From the NCBI GenBank assembly GCA_032622095.1, contig CP136063.1:146871379-146935378 (forward strand): a DNA stretch of 64,000 nucleotides. Reading direction: 5' to 3'. This stretch comes from Siphonodentalium dalli. Taxonomy: Eukaryota > Mollusca > Scaphopoda > Gadilida > Siphonodentaliidae. How positions within the stretch are numbered: position 1 is the stretch's first letter; every line of letters starts with the position of its first letter. A program made the position numbers and the translations under genes. Under the pieces are notes generated by a model. The model ran no database searches. It was not told the DNA's origin and saw only the letters and a list, made by a program, of their open reading frames with translations. This document shows, one piece after another, positions 34,446-47,495 of the stretch.

Positions 34446-35150
34446 CCTAACACAAATTATTGGAATTTATGGGTCACTCACATTTATATAAGAGAATGCA
34501 CTGGATCTGTAATGCTGCAACACCACAGCCTTGGGTTAAATGTGAAAAGGTGACCTGGACATGGAATACTTGGTCAAGAGATTCCAATTTAAGTTTACAA
34601 TGATAATGTATCAAATTCTACCCACAACAGCCATCAAAATAAACACCTTACTGCTGACCCATTAGTATCAATTATACAGCAGAGCTGTAAACAAATCACA
34701 GGCATTGTTTATGTTAAAGTCTGGCATCTCTATGAAACCAATAGCATTTATAAGGACCTCAGACCATCTGTAGAGTGATGTTCTAGTCTATTGTTAACAG
34801 CATGTGATGTGTATTGTTGAAACTTTTTTTAAATTAGTTACCATAGCTTTCTTTATCTGCACATTGGCATAAGAGACATCAGAAAATAATATAACCATAT
34901 TAATAGCCAAGTAGTCCAAAGGCATGGGATGGAATTGATGAATTGGGTTTAATGTTGGTCCAAACAAATTTACCAGTACATAACAATATTTTGGACCAAT
35001 TTAAACCAAATTTGGTGCGCTGACACGGGGTACCCTTGGCGGAGTTATAATGGTGTTAGTTTTTCAAATTTTTTCCAACTCGATGGACACACAGATGCCA
35101 ACCCATGGCAATAGCTCTGCAAGTTGAGCTATTAAATAAAGACTGGTATA
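34446..35150 (+). mobile_element. HINE-like family 1 fragment with a foreign 3' end
   Basis: Starts inside family 1 (ACACAAATTATTGGAATTTAT), 5' truncated. After GGTGTTAGTTTTTCAAATTTT it continues into CCATGGCAATAGCTC...GAGCTATTAAATA, a different hairpin end also seen at 59150-59190. Module shuffling between families is the simplest reading. Confidence 0.65.
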
Positions 35151-36681
35151 TAGTTTATACCACCCTCGAAATTTGCTACAGCAAAAGGCAGTGGCATAGA
35201 ACATATAATTTCATGCAGTTCTAAAGAAATGCAGGAGAATAAAATTCCAATTTCAAGGACTGTTTTCAGTCAATTCTGCTTAATTGCATAGCATCGGTGG
35301 ATGGCTTTTCTTATGCAATTAACCAAATATTTTATGTATATAGTACAAGTGTAATATACACACCCCTGGTTAAGTGCTCCAAAATGATGTTGTTAAGAAA
35401 ATGTATTGTTAGTTCTTTCTAAAGTTGTGATTTTGAGAGAAACCCAGAGTAAACATCAAACATTTATGTACATATATATTTTAAAATATTTTAATCATGG
35501 CTGCATGCTCTGTTTGCAAAAAGGCAGGAGGACTAGCCATCTTGATTTCAATCTGCTTGGAACAATCAAAAGTGCAATTATTAAAATAGTTTTTAATATA
35601 ATTTTCTTTTAATGTTTTATGTACATACTAGTAAATGGGTTTTCTTTCCATTCATTTTAGCCTCGAATATAAGAACTTTAGAAAAATAACAGTACATTCT
35701 TTTAACAGCATCATTTTACCACACCAGCATTATATAGCAATCCAGCAGGAGTCTGGACCCATCAGCATCATAACAAATTATCAGGACCACTCAACCAGAG
35801 GTTATGTAAGTACCCTATTAACCTACAATTATACAGAGTACCACAATAAATAATCCAAGCGTCAAGTCATCAAGCTGGGAATCATCACATGGGGTGCAAC
35901 AGTCCTATTCACCACTAGTTGTTACATATGTACTGGTTTGGTACATATGTATGTGTTAGTTTTTCAGAACCAAATAAGGTGCTAAACTTACTCTCATTTG
36001 AAAATAGTACCACTAGATAAAAATCATGACAAAAGTCTCACCAAAAAGAGCCGAGGTATGCAAAGATGGGCTTGGGCTTATTACTAGTACACTGTTTACA
36101 AATCAGAGTCAAATTATTTGGCAAGCATGTTCTTTATTCCACAATCCTGATTTAATTAATTTAAAATCTGGTTGCTCAAGCCATCTGTGTAGCCCCAGTA
36201 GTCTACTGTGTCAGACTTTTAGGTAGAAAAGGATTTCATTTACATACACAGTAGTGGTTAAAGGAATTATTTGGTCAAAAAATTTTTTTGTTTATCGTCA
36301 TAATACTAATTATATGTCAAGCAGACCCATTTCGCCAAGAAAATTCAAAATCGAGCAGATAATGTAATTATTATTATGATATAAAAAATATCGCGGAAAA
36401 ATCCGAAGATATTACTCAGGTAAATCACATGACTGATTAGTGCGATCACATGACTACAACGCGGTCACATGATGATCAGCTGCATGATCGATGCGGTACG
36501 TTAAAGTGATTTGCTTACCGGTGACAGGGGTGGGCCGAGCTTAAAATAATTCCGCCAATCACGTAACGAGTTGATAAATTACATATATATGAAATATCGC
36601 AGTCTCCGATTATATACCCTTGTTCAATAAATACAAGTGATCGCCATTAAATGATCACCAATACAATGCTCGCCATTAAAT
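35151..36681. other. intron 1 stretch; three TCACATGA motifs
   Basis: No gene seen. At 36425, 36446 and 36465 TCACATGA occurs three times at ~20-bp spacing in a CpG-containing patch, which may be the inside of an old element beginning GGAATTATTTGGTC at about 36260. Confidence 0.45.
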
Positions 36682-37060
36682 AACAAAGACAGTCAATGAC
36701 TGTGGGGTCGCTCACCGGACTGCAAAGACTGATAAGACTGGGACTCTGGAGACCACAACAGTCAGAACTTTTCATAATCACTTTATAAGAAGTAGATATC
36801 TAAAGAGTTAAATCTAAAAAAAAAAATTTGGAGTTATATCCCTGGCCCCGTCCACATTTGACCCAGTGACCTGATTTGAATAAATCTGAACCCCAGTCAC
36901 CGAAGGATCCTTCATACCAAATATGAACCCATATGGCCTGATGGTATTTGAGAAGAAGTCATTTTAAGAATACTATGGAGGGAAAGAGTTATGGCCCTGG
37001 CTTCGCAGCTATTTCACCAAGTGAACTTATTTGAAAAAATCTGAATGTGAGTCAGGCCAA
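36682..37060 (+). mobile_element. HINE-like family 2, 5' end and body
   Basis: AACAAAGACAGTCAATGACTG, GCTCACC at 36710-36716, then body modules (GTTATGGCCCTGGCTTCGC). No 3' hairpin. Confidence 0.78.
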
Positions 37061-37417
37061 AAAAAAAAACATCTGTGTTTCCGGTTACCCGACCGACCTG
37101 CCGAAATTGGGCCGACCTGAACTTTTTTTTAAATTTTTTTTTTTTTTTTTAATGCATGTATTAAATTGGCATGTAAACACATCTATATCGTTAAATATAT
37201 ACTATATATACTATGTTTACATTAAGCAGCAAAAATTTTAGATGGAAGTTTCAAAAACAATTTACTTCTATTAAAATACATGTCCATTTGTGGTTGCAGA
37301 TGAATCCCAATCTCACCAATAAATCTGCAGTCTTTAAAACCTGCCTGTGGTAATCTTGTTTGTTCAACTCCCATGTCTTGTGGGAAGTCTTATCTGTTAG
37401 AGAGCAATATTCATATA

Positions 37418-39719
37418 TAGTCCAGTGCATTTATGGTTTTACCCAGAACTAATTGCAACAGAATTTTTTTTTGCTGGAATTGGTACATATACCCTCCATA
37501 AACAACATACTAAAAATCGGCAAAAATCGGAAAAAGGGAAATTAGTGAATTTCGTGAAAAAAAAAAGAGAAAATTTTGTCAAATCATCAATTTATGGGTT
37601 TTCATGAATGTATATAAAAAAATCAAATTTACAAGTCCTACAAATATCATGTCTATTTTGTCGACCACATTTTCCTGAATCCAGAACTGGAAACCATTCC
37701 CAGATTCCTTAAGTATTTTTCGAGTTGTGTGCCTTCAAAAACGCGAGTTTACCTGATTTCGGAGCCTTAATTTCGCAGAATGAGCCAAATGCCGTATTAT
37801 ATGGTTAATTATTTAAAAAACTAGAGCAAAATTAGTTACTTTTTCACTGTTTTAGTAATTTCCTCACTAGATAAAACACAAAATATGATTAATATGTGCA
37901 TCTATGAATAAGGAGAATAAAATATTCTCAAACAAAATGTGTGTTCCATTGTATGGACTTAGCCAAATTTGCCTTGACACAGAACTCGTGTGATGAAATG
38001 CCATATTTGAGGTCATGTAACTCAATAAATTAATATCCATATGCTCTGCTTTTCTCATAACATTTTGAGAATACTAGATTGAACAAATTGTGAAGGAATT
38101 TCCAAATACATTGGTGAAGAAAATAAAAATATGGTCATATGAACTCTTAGTCTAGCCTCTTTTCCGAAAATGCTATTGTGGGACGTTTTTGTCAATTTTA
38201 AAAGGATTTTAGGCATATTCAGAAAAAATTAACGAACGTTTATTGTGTAAAATTATGTGATATGTCCTCTTAAATAATTTTTTTGTTGAGAAAATAGCAT
38301 TTCAATGGTTATACCAATGAATGTCACTGGATTTCACTCATCATTGTGGAAACATACTCCAAATTTGAACGGCAGAAAAATGGGGGTAGGGGAAAGCATA
38401 TCAACAAAATCTTCAAAATTATGCATCTTGAAGCAGAAAACTTTATATTAACAGTTTCTGCTTACATTGTTCTTTCATACATCATTCATATTTCCTTTGT
38501 TTATGTTTATTGACAGAGCCATAATATTTTTTGTCATAATTTGGCAGTGAAATGTCAAATTGGCTATTTTGAGATTGTTTTTATACAACATAACCATAAC
38601 ATTCTAAATCAACGTCCGATAACGTCTTAAGCAGTTTTAAAATGCAACAGGAATGTACACAAACTGGAAGAAAACAACATTGTGTCTGAAATGGCTGTAA
38701 TTTGGTGATAAGATTGCATTTTGTGATTTTTCCTACCCCTATACCAACGTTAAAATTTGGAGTCAGTTTCCTGAAAAATGAAATAAATCAAGTGAAATAC
38801 TATGGCATAACCAATGTAAGGCTAATTTTTTATCACTAAAGTGTTGTGGGAGGAAAGTTCAAATAATTTTACACATTAAAACACCCATTGTTTTTTGTTT
38901 TTATGGCCCAAAACCTTTTAGATTGGTCAAAAATGCCTCAAACTGGCATCTTTGGAAACAAGCTAAAACTAAGTATTCAAAGGGCCATAAGTTGATTTTC
39001 TTAAATAATGTCTTGTTAATACCTTTACAATTTGTTCAATCCAACATACTTAAAAGGTTATAAGAAAAGCATGGTATATGGGTATTAAATTATTGAGTTA
39101 CATGACCTCAAATATTGCATTTCATCACACACGTTCAGTGTCAGAGTCAAGGCCAAGTCCATACAATGGAACACACATTTTGTTTGAGAATATAATCTTC
39201 TTCTTAATTATAGATACACATATTAAACATATTTTGTGTTTAATCTAGTGAGGAAATTACTATAACACTGAAAAATCTCTTCAGTTTGCTCTAGTTTATT
39301 TAATAATTAATCATAAATAAGGCATTTTGGCTCATTCTTCGAAATTGAGGCCCCGAAAATGGGCCGAAATCAGATAAACTCGCGTTTTTGAAGGCACACA
39401 ACTCGAAAAATACGTAATGAATCTGGGACTGGTTTTCAGTACTGGGTTCAGGAAATTGAGGTCGACACAATACACATACCATTTGTAGGATTTGTGAATT
39501 TGATTGTTTTTATATGCATCCATGAAAATCCATAAATTGATGATTTGACAAAATTTCCCCAAATTTATTTCACGAAATTCACCAATTTCCCCTTTTCCGA
39601 TTTTTGCCGATTTTTAGTATGTTGTTTATGGAGGGTTTATGTACTTATTCCAGCAAAAAAAAATTCTGTTGCAATTAGTTCCGGGTGTGGTATTTTTTTC
39701 TCATAAATGCACTGGACTA
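37418..39719. mobile_element. 2.3-kb giant inverted repeat
   Basis: The ends TAGTCCAGTGCATTTATG and (reversed) TAGTCCAGTGCATTTATG are flanked on both sides by ATA. The outer ~690 bp of each arm are clear inverted copies, including AACTAATTGCAACAGAA, CAAAAATCGGCAAAAATCGG-like and CAAAAACGCGAGTTTA words. The inner arms are more diverged but still alignable (GGGGTAGG, ACATACTCCAAATTTG). The centre is at about 38570. No ORF with a transposase motif. It is either a long-TIR DNA transposon derivative or an inverted duplication. Confidence 0.85.
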
Positions 39720-40561
39720 ATAGACGACATTCTATATCAGAATTTAAAGTTCCTCTCCCCAGTCAATCAAGGATTCATAGTGTTCATGCATAGTTACTAG
39801 TATGTATACAGACAGTATAAAGATGACTGCATGTCTACCATATCAAACACCCTTCTGTGATGGGCACTAAAAAAGCACATGAAATTATCTACTGGTTTGT
39901 TTGGGTGTATGATGTATCAAACTTACAAGCATGCATATGCCAGCGTGTATAAGGAACTTCAAAGTTGGGGGCCAATTTGAATGCTGAGGTGTGGTACCTC
40001 AGTCAAGGTGTGGCCTGTGGTACCATTTTCAGTGTGGTGTGGGACTTTATATTTCAGTGCAGTTGAGGAACATTTACACCCTGTGCAATGTGTCTGAGGC
40101 GCATGTGAGATATGTGTCTTAGGTCCTGAGGTGTATGACCAAATATTTAAATGAGGTTTGAATTAATATCATACAAGTTATATTATTATAAAGTAATAGA
40201 AAAGCCCTATTATGGTGTATGTCTTGGGCCTGTTGATATGTCAATATTGTGCTCTGAGGAAGATGTGCCACCACAATCTAAACTGAGAGAATAATTACAA
40301 GAGAGCTGCATAATTGAGTGCCTGGGAGGCATTTGTTTGTTCACATTGACAATACTTATCATATTATTGTGCTACATTAACTGTTTACTTGCAATATACA
40401 TGGACAGCCTTAACACAAGTATAAAGAGTAAGAATTAATGTACCGGTACTTCTTAACTGTTCGGGGGAAAAATAAAATAATATTACCAAAAAAAAAAAAA
40501 TCCCTACCTACCTACCTGGAATTTTTTGGCACCGTAATAGGAAACAAATATTATTTTTTTT
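39720..40561. other. intron 1 stretch without recognised content
   Basis: AT-rich with an A run near 40490. Nothing recognised. Confidence 0.4.
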
Positions 40562-40872
40562 TAGGCCTCACCTAGGGAACATCCACACCAAATATGAAAC
40601 CATTCAGTCTTATCGTTCTGAAGAAGATGTTTAAAAGAATTACTATGGTGGGAAAGAGTTATGGCCCTGGCTTCGCAACTATTTGACCCAGTGACCTCAT
40701 TTGAACAAATCTGAATGCGAGTCACCTAGGGAACATCCACACCAAATATGAACCCATTTGGTCTTATGGTTCCAGAAGAGATGTTCAAAGAATTGCTGAC
40801 GGACGGATGATGGATGGACGAGGAGTGATGACTATAGCTCCACCGGAGACTTCGTCTCAGGTGAGCTAAAAA
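40562..40872 (+). mobile_element. HINE-like family 2, 3' part
   Basis: Body modules, then GACGGACGGATGATGGATGG, then the hairpin CACCGGAGACTTCGTCTCAGG and GTGAGCTAAAAA. GGTGAGC at 40860-40866 is complementary to the family's 5' GCTCACC. Confidence 0.82.
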
Positions 40873-40984
40873 GCACAGGTAGGGTGGCTGGTTGATAATT
40901 AAATCTCTTATCTCCGCCCCTATTTGAACAAACGTGAATCCCCATCTATGAGATCCATTCATTTGGTAATTTCAGACGGTACAT

Positions 40985-41405
40985 TTTAAGAGTTGAACTG
41001 AACTGATTTTCCTAAAATGACCCCAAATCTGAACAAATCTAACCCCAGTCACCGAAGGACCCTCCATACCAAACATAAGCTAAATAGTCCCAATGGTTCT
41101 TGAGAAGAAATTGTTTTAAGAATTACTATGGAAGGAAAGAGTTATGGCCCTGACTTCTCACCTATTTGACCTGATGAACTCATTTGAACAAATCTGAATG
41201 TGAGTCACCTACTAGTAGGGGATATCCACACCAAAATATATAAACCCATTTGGTCTTTAATATGTATCTGGAGAAGAAAACAATTGATGGACGGATAGAG
41301 ACATAATGACAGATGGATGGATGGGAGAACAGTCTGACATAGAGACAGACAAATTCAATCCAATATACCCCCCAAGTTTTCTTTGCAAAATCAGGGTATA
41401 ATGAG
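40985..41405 (+). mobile_element. family 2 body joined to a family 3-like 3' end
   Basis: Body as in family 2, but the end reads CAATCCAATATACCCCCC..AGGGTATAATG, a decayed family 3 terminus. A second example of mixed modules. Confidence 0.6.
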
Positions 41406-41449
41406 TTCAACTGGATACTGGTGGTTAAGAAAATAATATTCGAACAGCC

Positions 41450-41890
41450 AAGTCTGAACATAATATGTGACATTTGCAGAATGAGGTCCCCAAAGGGTGA
41501 ATTTAAAGACGCAATCCTGCAATGCGGGCTAGCATCAGCAAATTCACCCTCTGGGGACATCATTCTGTTTAGGCATCAACTGCTATGGGAGACATAGCAT
41601 CAGATTTAAGTTCTCCAGTTAAAGTTGGTGATATGCATCCATTAGGCATCTCAATTATGCATTTTATCTTCCACAAATTAGGGGATATAGAAACTAAACA
41701 GAAGGGAAAAAAGTAAGTAAAAATGTCAATTTAAGACCCTATATACTTCCCAGAAGATGAGGCCTAAGCAGAATGAGGACCCTGGCTAGTGTATTTGGTG
41801 ATGCTAGCCTGCTGTGCAGGGTAGCACAACTAAATTCACCCTCTGTGGACCTCATTCTGCAAATGTCAGACACACTAAATTCAGGTTTGA
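41450..41890. mobile_element. relative of the hAT-like double-hairpin MITE
   Basis: Two hairpins (about 41465-41566 and 41766-41872) with GCAGAATGAGGTCC / CCTCTGKGGACCTCATTCTGC arms, separated by ~200 bp and bounded by inverted GACATTTGCAGAATGAGG. No target duplication is clear, so this is an older copy. Confidence 0.75.
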
Positions 41891-42013
41891 GAATAATAAT
41901 TTGTTTTGATTTGATTTTAATAACACACACTGGCATGAATGCTAGCTATAAAGCATTTGTTCACACCTGTCACCCTGATAACATCTCAAATGATGACTGT
42001 GTGTTTATATTAA

Positions 42014-42042
42014 CTCTCTCTCTCTCTCTCTCTCTCTCTGTC
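42014..42042. repeat. (CT)n microsatellite
   Basis: An uninterrupted CT run of about 24 bases. A shorter TC run lies at about 9940-9960. Confidence 0.9.
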
Positions 42043-42184
42043 TGTAGCTAATACAATTGACTGAATCTGCTGGTGGGAGAGATCCTGTGAGTTAGAAGAT
42101 GAGATAGGGTGGGATGCTGTTGGTTGGGGGGGGGGGCAGGGTGGTGGTCTGGGTCGTGTGGGGGTGATAATTTTTGTTGTATGT

Positions 42185-42640
42185 TAAATTGATCAAGGAG
42201 TTCAATCTTTTTTTTTTGAATTTTTTTTTTTGAGTTATGTCCCTGGCTCCACCCCTATTTGACCAAGTGACCCCATTTGAACAAATCTGAACCCCAGTCA
42301 TTCAAGGACCCTCCATACCAAATATAAGCTAAATAGGCCCAATGGTTTTTGAGAAGAAAGTGTTTTAAGAATTACCATGGAGGGAAAGAGTTATGGCCCT
42401 GGTTTCGCAACTATCTGACTTGGAGACCTAATTTTAACAAATCTGATTAACAGTTACCTGGGGAACATCCACAAAAAATATGAATCCATTCGGTCCTATG
42501 GACCTTTAGAAGATGATGTTCAAAGAATTGTTGACGGACGGACGGATGGACAAACGGACGGACGGCTCGACGGATGGATGGACGGACGAGGAGTGATGAC
42601 TATAGCTCCACCGGAGACTTCGTCTCAGGTGAGCTAAAAA
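42185..42640 (+). mobile_element. HINE-like family 2, 3' part, fullest copy
   Basis: Preceded by AAATTGATCAAGGAGTTCAAT, a module also seen in family 1. Body, then a GGACGGACGGATGG run, hairpin GGAGACTTCGTCTCAGGTG and GAGCTAAAAA. GGTGAGC lies at 42628-42634. Confidence 0.83.
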
Positions 42641-43339
42641 CTGTTTTGGTGTGCTTATTATGAACCGGATTTGCTAAATTGTTAGATTATATGAGGAATA
42701 ATGATGGCTAAAGCGTAATTTGAAGCGATAAAAGTGGAGTGAAATGAGATTAATTTATGCCTAAATGCAATGAGCAGAATATAGTGCGAAACAAAATTGA
42801 ACTATTCTGAAAGAATACAAGTTGGAACTTCTAGCTTCTTCGTTGTATGGTACACATTTCGGAAGCTAATTTATACCACTGAAATACCGGTGTGCGCAAA
42901 AGGAGTAAAATTAAACACAAATGGGGTGTGATAAAAAAGTTCTTGGTTAATATACTAGTACATGTATCGTGATGGCTTATATTCTTCATATTAAATAATG
43001 TGCCTCTCTGTTTCTTCACACAAAGTCTTCTGTGCGGAGAAGTGCACAACTGGACCGCTTGCTTAAATCATTCCAGTCAAGATACGATCAGATAGTGGGT
43101 AAACAAAAGAATTAACTCGAATACACAACAGTGTCGATACTACAATAATTATTAATTAGGCACTTTGGCATAACAGCATTTTTTTTCTAAATTGAGGGCT
43201 AGCCGGGCATTGTTTTTCTGTTTGTTGTTTGTTTTTTTCCGGTTTTTTTTCCGTTTTGATTCCTATATTGACTTTCAAGAGAGGAAGTTTTAAATTGTTG
43301 TATAGTCTAGAAAAAAATCCAATGAATGCCTTAGCTAAT
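42641..43339. other. intron 1 stretch without recognised content
   Basis: AT-rich. No coding or repeat structure recognised. Confidence 0.4.
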
Positions 43340-43580
43340 AAAGAGCGTCCATGATTTCATCGCCAAACGCGGTAGACAATAAAGACCGTTTTCAATTATA
43401 AACATGATCATTTTCGATGTATCATGGATGATTTGGTATGTGGTATTGTGACATTTAAATATAAAGAGCGTCCATGCTTCCGTCTTCCAAAAGCGGTTGA
43501 CAATTAATAGCGTTCTAAATTACAAACTGTGTTGTCTTTTTGGAGGTACTATATAATGGTGATAGGTATGTGGCATGGTG
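43340..43580. repeat. two diverged ~122-bp tandem units
   Basis: Both contain AAAGAGCGTCCATG, AAxCGGTxGACAAT and GGTATGTGG(T/C)AT in the same order. Confidence 0.75.
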
Positions 43581-43658
43581 GCATTCGAATATATGAATGA
43601 TGGAGAATTTAGAAATAACTTACAAAGAACAACAAACGAAACACAAGCGGTCAGATGC

Positions 43659-45378
43659 TCGGTCAGATGCTCGTAGCCTGTTTATATATAACCATGGGTA
43701 AATGCCAGAAATACACAATGAAAACACACTCCACAGTTTGGATCGACAAGCCTTGCCCTGTGTATTTTGATGTTGCGTTTTTTGACAATCGGTCTTCCGT
43801 ATCATTTCTACAACACAATTATCGTCTTACTTGCAGCACGACGTTACCGTGTGATCGCCACAGAAGCCTTTTCATTCAGGGTGTGGTCAATTTCTTGCCA
43901 TCGGTTCAGTGTATTCTCGAATAGAAAACAAATAGGCCTATGCCGAAAGCAGAAACTAAGTCGCGAGGGGCACCCCTGCATGGTTGAATCTGGAATATTT
44001 GGCACTCAGGACTTGTGGTTTTCGTTGGGGTTTTCACCCCCCCCCCCCCTCCGGCGCTTTGATTTTTCCCAAATGTTACCTCACAGACTACTAGATGGTA
44101 GCCTATTCTAAATGGACCAGTTGTCGTGTGGCCACTGGCCGTACAGGGGGATGAAAGGATGGTTCGGCCCAGTATGAGATTAAAAAATCCTAACATCTAG
44201 TGGTATATCGCCAGACAAATTTACACCCCGATTTATTTTTTCTTAAATTAATTAGCAATTAACTACTGGCAATGGCACAGAACACACGATGGTTAGGCCC
44301 GATGTGAGAACATTTTAAAAATCTGAACATGAAAATTTGACAATCCTAACATTTAGACTGGCCTCAAGCTTTCTAATTCGGGGAAATTTTTAACCTGACA
44401 CTCACCCTTAGATTTGAAAATGCCATTTCAGGCCAGAATTTTTGCAAATGAAAGGGGAAATATGCAAATGTTGGTCTAAAAACAACAAATTCGTCACTAA
44501 GAAATTGTTGGAAAATCAAACTACGAGAACAATTTCAACCTAATTTTGGTGTGAATTTTCCAATTAATGTTGCATTAGGTTTGACTACAGCTTGTGGGGA
44601 GACCCCTGCATAACCACCCATTTCGACACGTCCCTTGGCACCCCATGTTAAGAGCGTGGTCTAGCAGCATTCACTTAAGACGAGAAATCATCGATACTAA
44701 ATTATGTTGGGTGGCACCCGGGAAGAGTCAGGGGGCTATGTAACATTGCCACCCCTGTCAGGGAGAGATAGCCACCCCCGTCGGTGAGATCTGCAATGGT
44801 CAACCCAGTAGCTAAAGCCCGCCCCCTTGTCGGGGAATCGTATAGCCCCTGCGTCGGGGATATCCCCTGTTTGAAATCATATAGATATTTTAAAGGAGAA
44901 GACCACATATGGAGCAGAAATCAGGGGAAATGAGCTCTCATAACCACAAAACTACACTAAACCCAAATTGGATGCAGTGGCATATAGTATATATATGGTA
45001 TCGTTCTGTTGGTCTCTCTATAGTATATCATATAAATACTTTTTCTAAAAACCCTTAAACCAACTCGACGTGCGATTTCTCTGCGCTCCTGTTGCGCAAA
45101 CTTTAGTATAAAAAGTACATCTATTCCCATACAAATTTCAAACAGTAAATATGACCAGACAAGACATAGAAACCGCTAATCTCATTACCAATCTAACAAC
45201 ACCAGTGGAACATGATTACCATTCAAAGCAATAACACAGGGCACCAGGTTACGGACAACCACAGGCACACACACCATGGATAAATACACCGTCAAAAGAG
45301 CAGCGTTTTTTTGTTCGGTTATATCTGGCATATACCCATGGTTATATATAAACGGGCTACGAGCATCTGATCGCTGAT
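43659..45378. mobile_element. 1.7-kb segment with ~55-bp inverted ends
   Basis: GGTCAGATGCTCGTAGCC and TTTATATATAACCATGGGTA at the left recur reversed at 45328-45378 with few changes. The inside holds C runs (about 44038) and the C-rich minisatellite at 44740. Possibly a DNA transposon derivative. No transposase seen. Confidence 0.6.
44740..44870. repeat. C-rich minisatellite
   Basis: Units such as TAGCCACCCCCGTCGGTGAG and TAGCCCCTGCGTCGGGGA, related to 7165-7275. Confidence 0.6.
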
Positions 45379-47495
45379 ATATAGTTAACATTATTCCGCC
45401 AAGTGTTTTTATATCGTTTGGGAGCTTTTAGTGACAAAGTTGATGCGATCCTCTGCTGCCTTTACCACTCACTTTGGGTCCCATTTTATAGTACAAACAA
45501 TTTTTCCGGTTGACACTGATGAATAGTCACTGAATGACTATCAGATTTAGCACTATAATAACATCGATTCAAGAAATCAAACATGCGACGACATGTTATT
45601 AATGACTGCAATCACGACTATCATATACGCTACTAATTACTATATTAATATAAATATATGGTCTGCTACACGATACTGACTTCCAAAGCGAACCACGCTA
45701 TCATGGTTTACATAACTAACTCATCGTATAGCGATGTAATCTATATATACACCGCCCGCGTTCAAACCGATTCCGCATTTTCGTATCGGCTGACTACGAT
45801 TATGTAATCGTAGTTGGCATAATAAACTCCGGCTCCGAATCTGTGTTTTTAATTGGCTCGCCCACAACTACGTCATCCCTAGTTTAGTCACGGAAATCTC
45901 CGAATATCGATGGTGGTATTATTTATTATTTTTTCGGCTTATTTATTATGCGGACGGAATGGGACTTTTAATCATTTTAATCACAACAGGGAGCGCTTTC
46001 TGATTGCGTTTGGTAGTTTTTAATGCACTATGTCATGTAATAAAAGCAACAAACACTCTACTGGTGAAGCATGTCACATATTTGGCCAGAACTGGTACCC
46101 CCAAACCCTGTAAAACGTGTAGCAACAGTTGCTAAGCAAACACGTAACTGGGATTGACCATGGACTATCAAGTTATTTGAGGTCGAAAGTATTTTGCTTA
46201 GGCGATGTGCGACCAGTTTCGTGTAAACATCAAAGATGATGTGATTACATGGAATCAAATAAGCAGACTCAGTCTGCAATGGGATCATTTATTACCCCCC
46301 CCCCCCCTCGCATTCGGCTTTACCCCGCTCTTCCATAAATTATATAGGCCTACCTTTATACCTATAAAGGTGAACTTATATGCTAATATGTGCATTTTGT
46401 CATACAATTGCTATGCACATGCGCGAATGTATCAACCCCACACACCGAGTGACCATTTCCAAACTAGTCCAAAAATCTAGAATATTTTGTGAACATCACA
46501 TAAGTGCGAGATGGCTATGTTTTCTCCTGGGTAATTAATTCAATGTTTATTGCGCTATCAGCTCACAAGTCACAGAAAAGTATGAAATCTCCAGCTGGGA
46601 CCACCCCCTAGTGTGAAATGCAATATTGAGGAACACCTATTAACAAAGACATAATCCCTGCCTTGTTTGATCAATTTTATAATGTTCCCCGTCAGAACAT
46701 CAAAAAGTTCCCAGGTTTTGTACTGGTGGAATATGAACTCTATGGGTGTTAGCTAGCCCTACTGCTAAGCATGCTGTTTTTTTCAAAAACATGTCAGTGA
46801 AAGTACTCCACTGATCAAATTTTGCTTTGTCATATTTGTTGGAAGAGATCAAACAATAAATACACCACTGGTGGTGTGCTATGAATTAAGATCAAACTGT
46901 GAACAATTCACTATTTGTATGTTATTTGGAAAAAATCATATATTTACCCCTAAATTAAGGAATGTGTCAGACAATTATAATGTCATTGACATATACAGTG
47001 GCTGAGGTAGCTGTTTCTAGTGTTTATTTTCATCACAGTGTTCTGTAGCAGGTAAGAACCAAGTGTTAAAATTGTCATTTCACTTTTTGAAGAAAAATCA
47101 ATATTTACCCCTGAAGCAAAGCATGAGAAATGTTAGTTGACACATAACTGAGGCAACTATTTCCAGCATTCTTTAAAACTAGCAATGCTTTGTGACAATC
47201 AAGACCCAAGTGTAAACATGTTCTTATTTCAGACAAAATTCTCTCAACGAAGAATTGTGAGAAGTCAGCATTAATACGTAACTTGGATGGCTGATTTATC
47301 TTGTAAATTTCGAGGCTAAAATAATACTCGGACTAATTATTTATTTTTTTATTCATTGGAAAAGAGCAAAAAAAAAATGACCACTGGTCAAGCTTTGTGA
47401 CATGACAATCAAGAACCAAATATGAAAATGTTCACCTTTTTGTCAAAATTTGTCTAACAATGAAATTGTATGTGAGGATTAGCATTAATACATAC
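45379..47495. other. intron 1 stretch before exon A donor
   Basis: Contains a 22-bp palindrome at 45792-45813 (ACTACGATTA/TAATCGTAGT) and a patch at 46110-46170 distantly like the inside of the TTAA element at 54835 (GTTGCTAAGCAA, GGGATTGACCATGG). C run at about 46296. No exon seen. Confidence 0.45.

Noticed and set aside
43655-44111. Overlapping plus-strand ORFs of 89 and 114 codons
   Set aside because: Inside a segment with inverted ends, crossing a C run. No recognisable protein.
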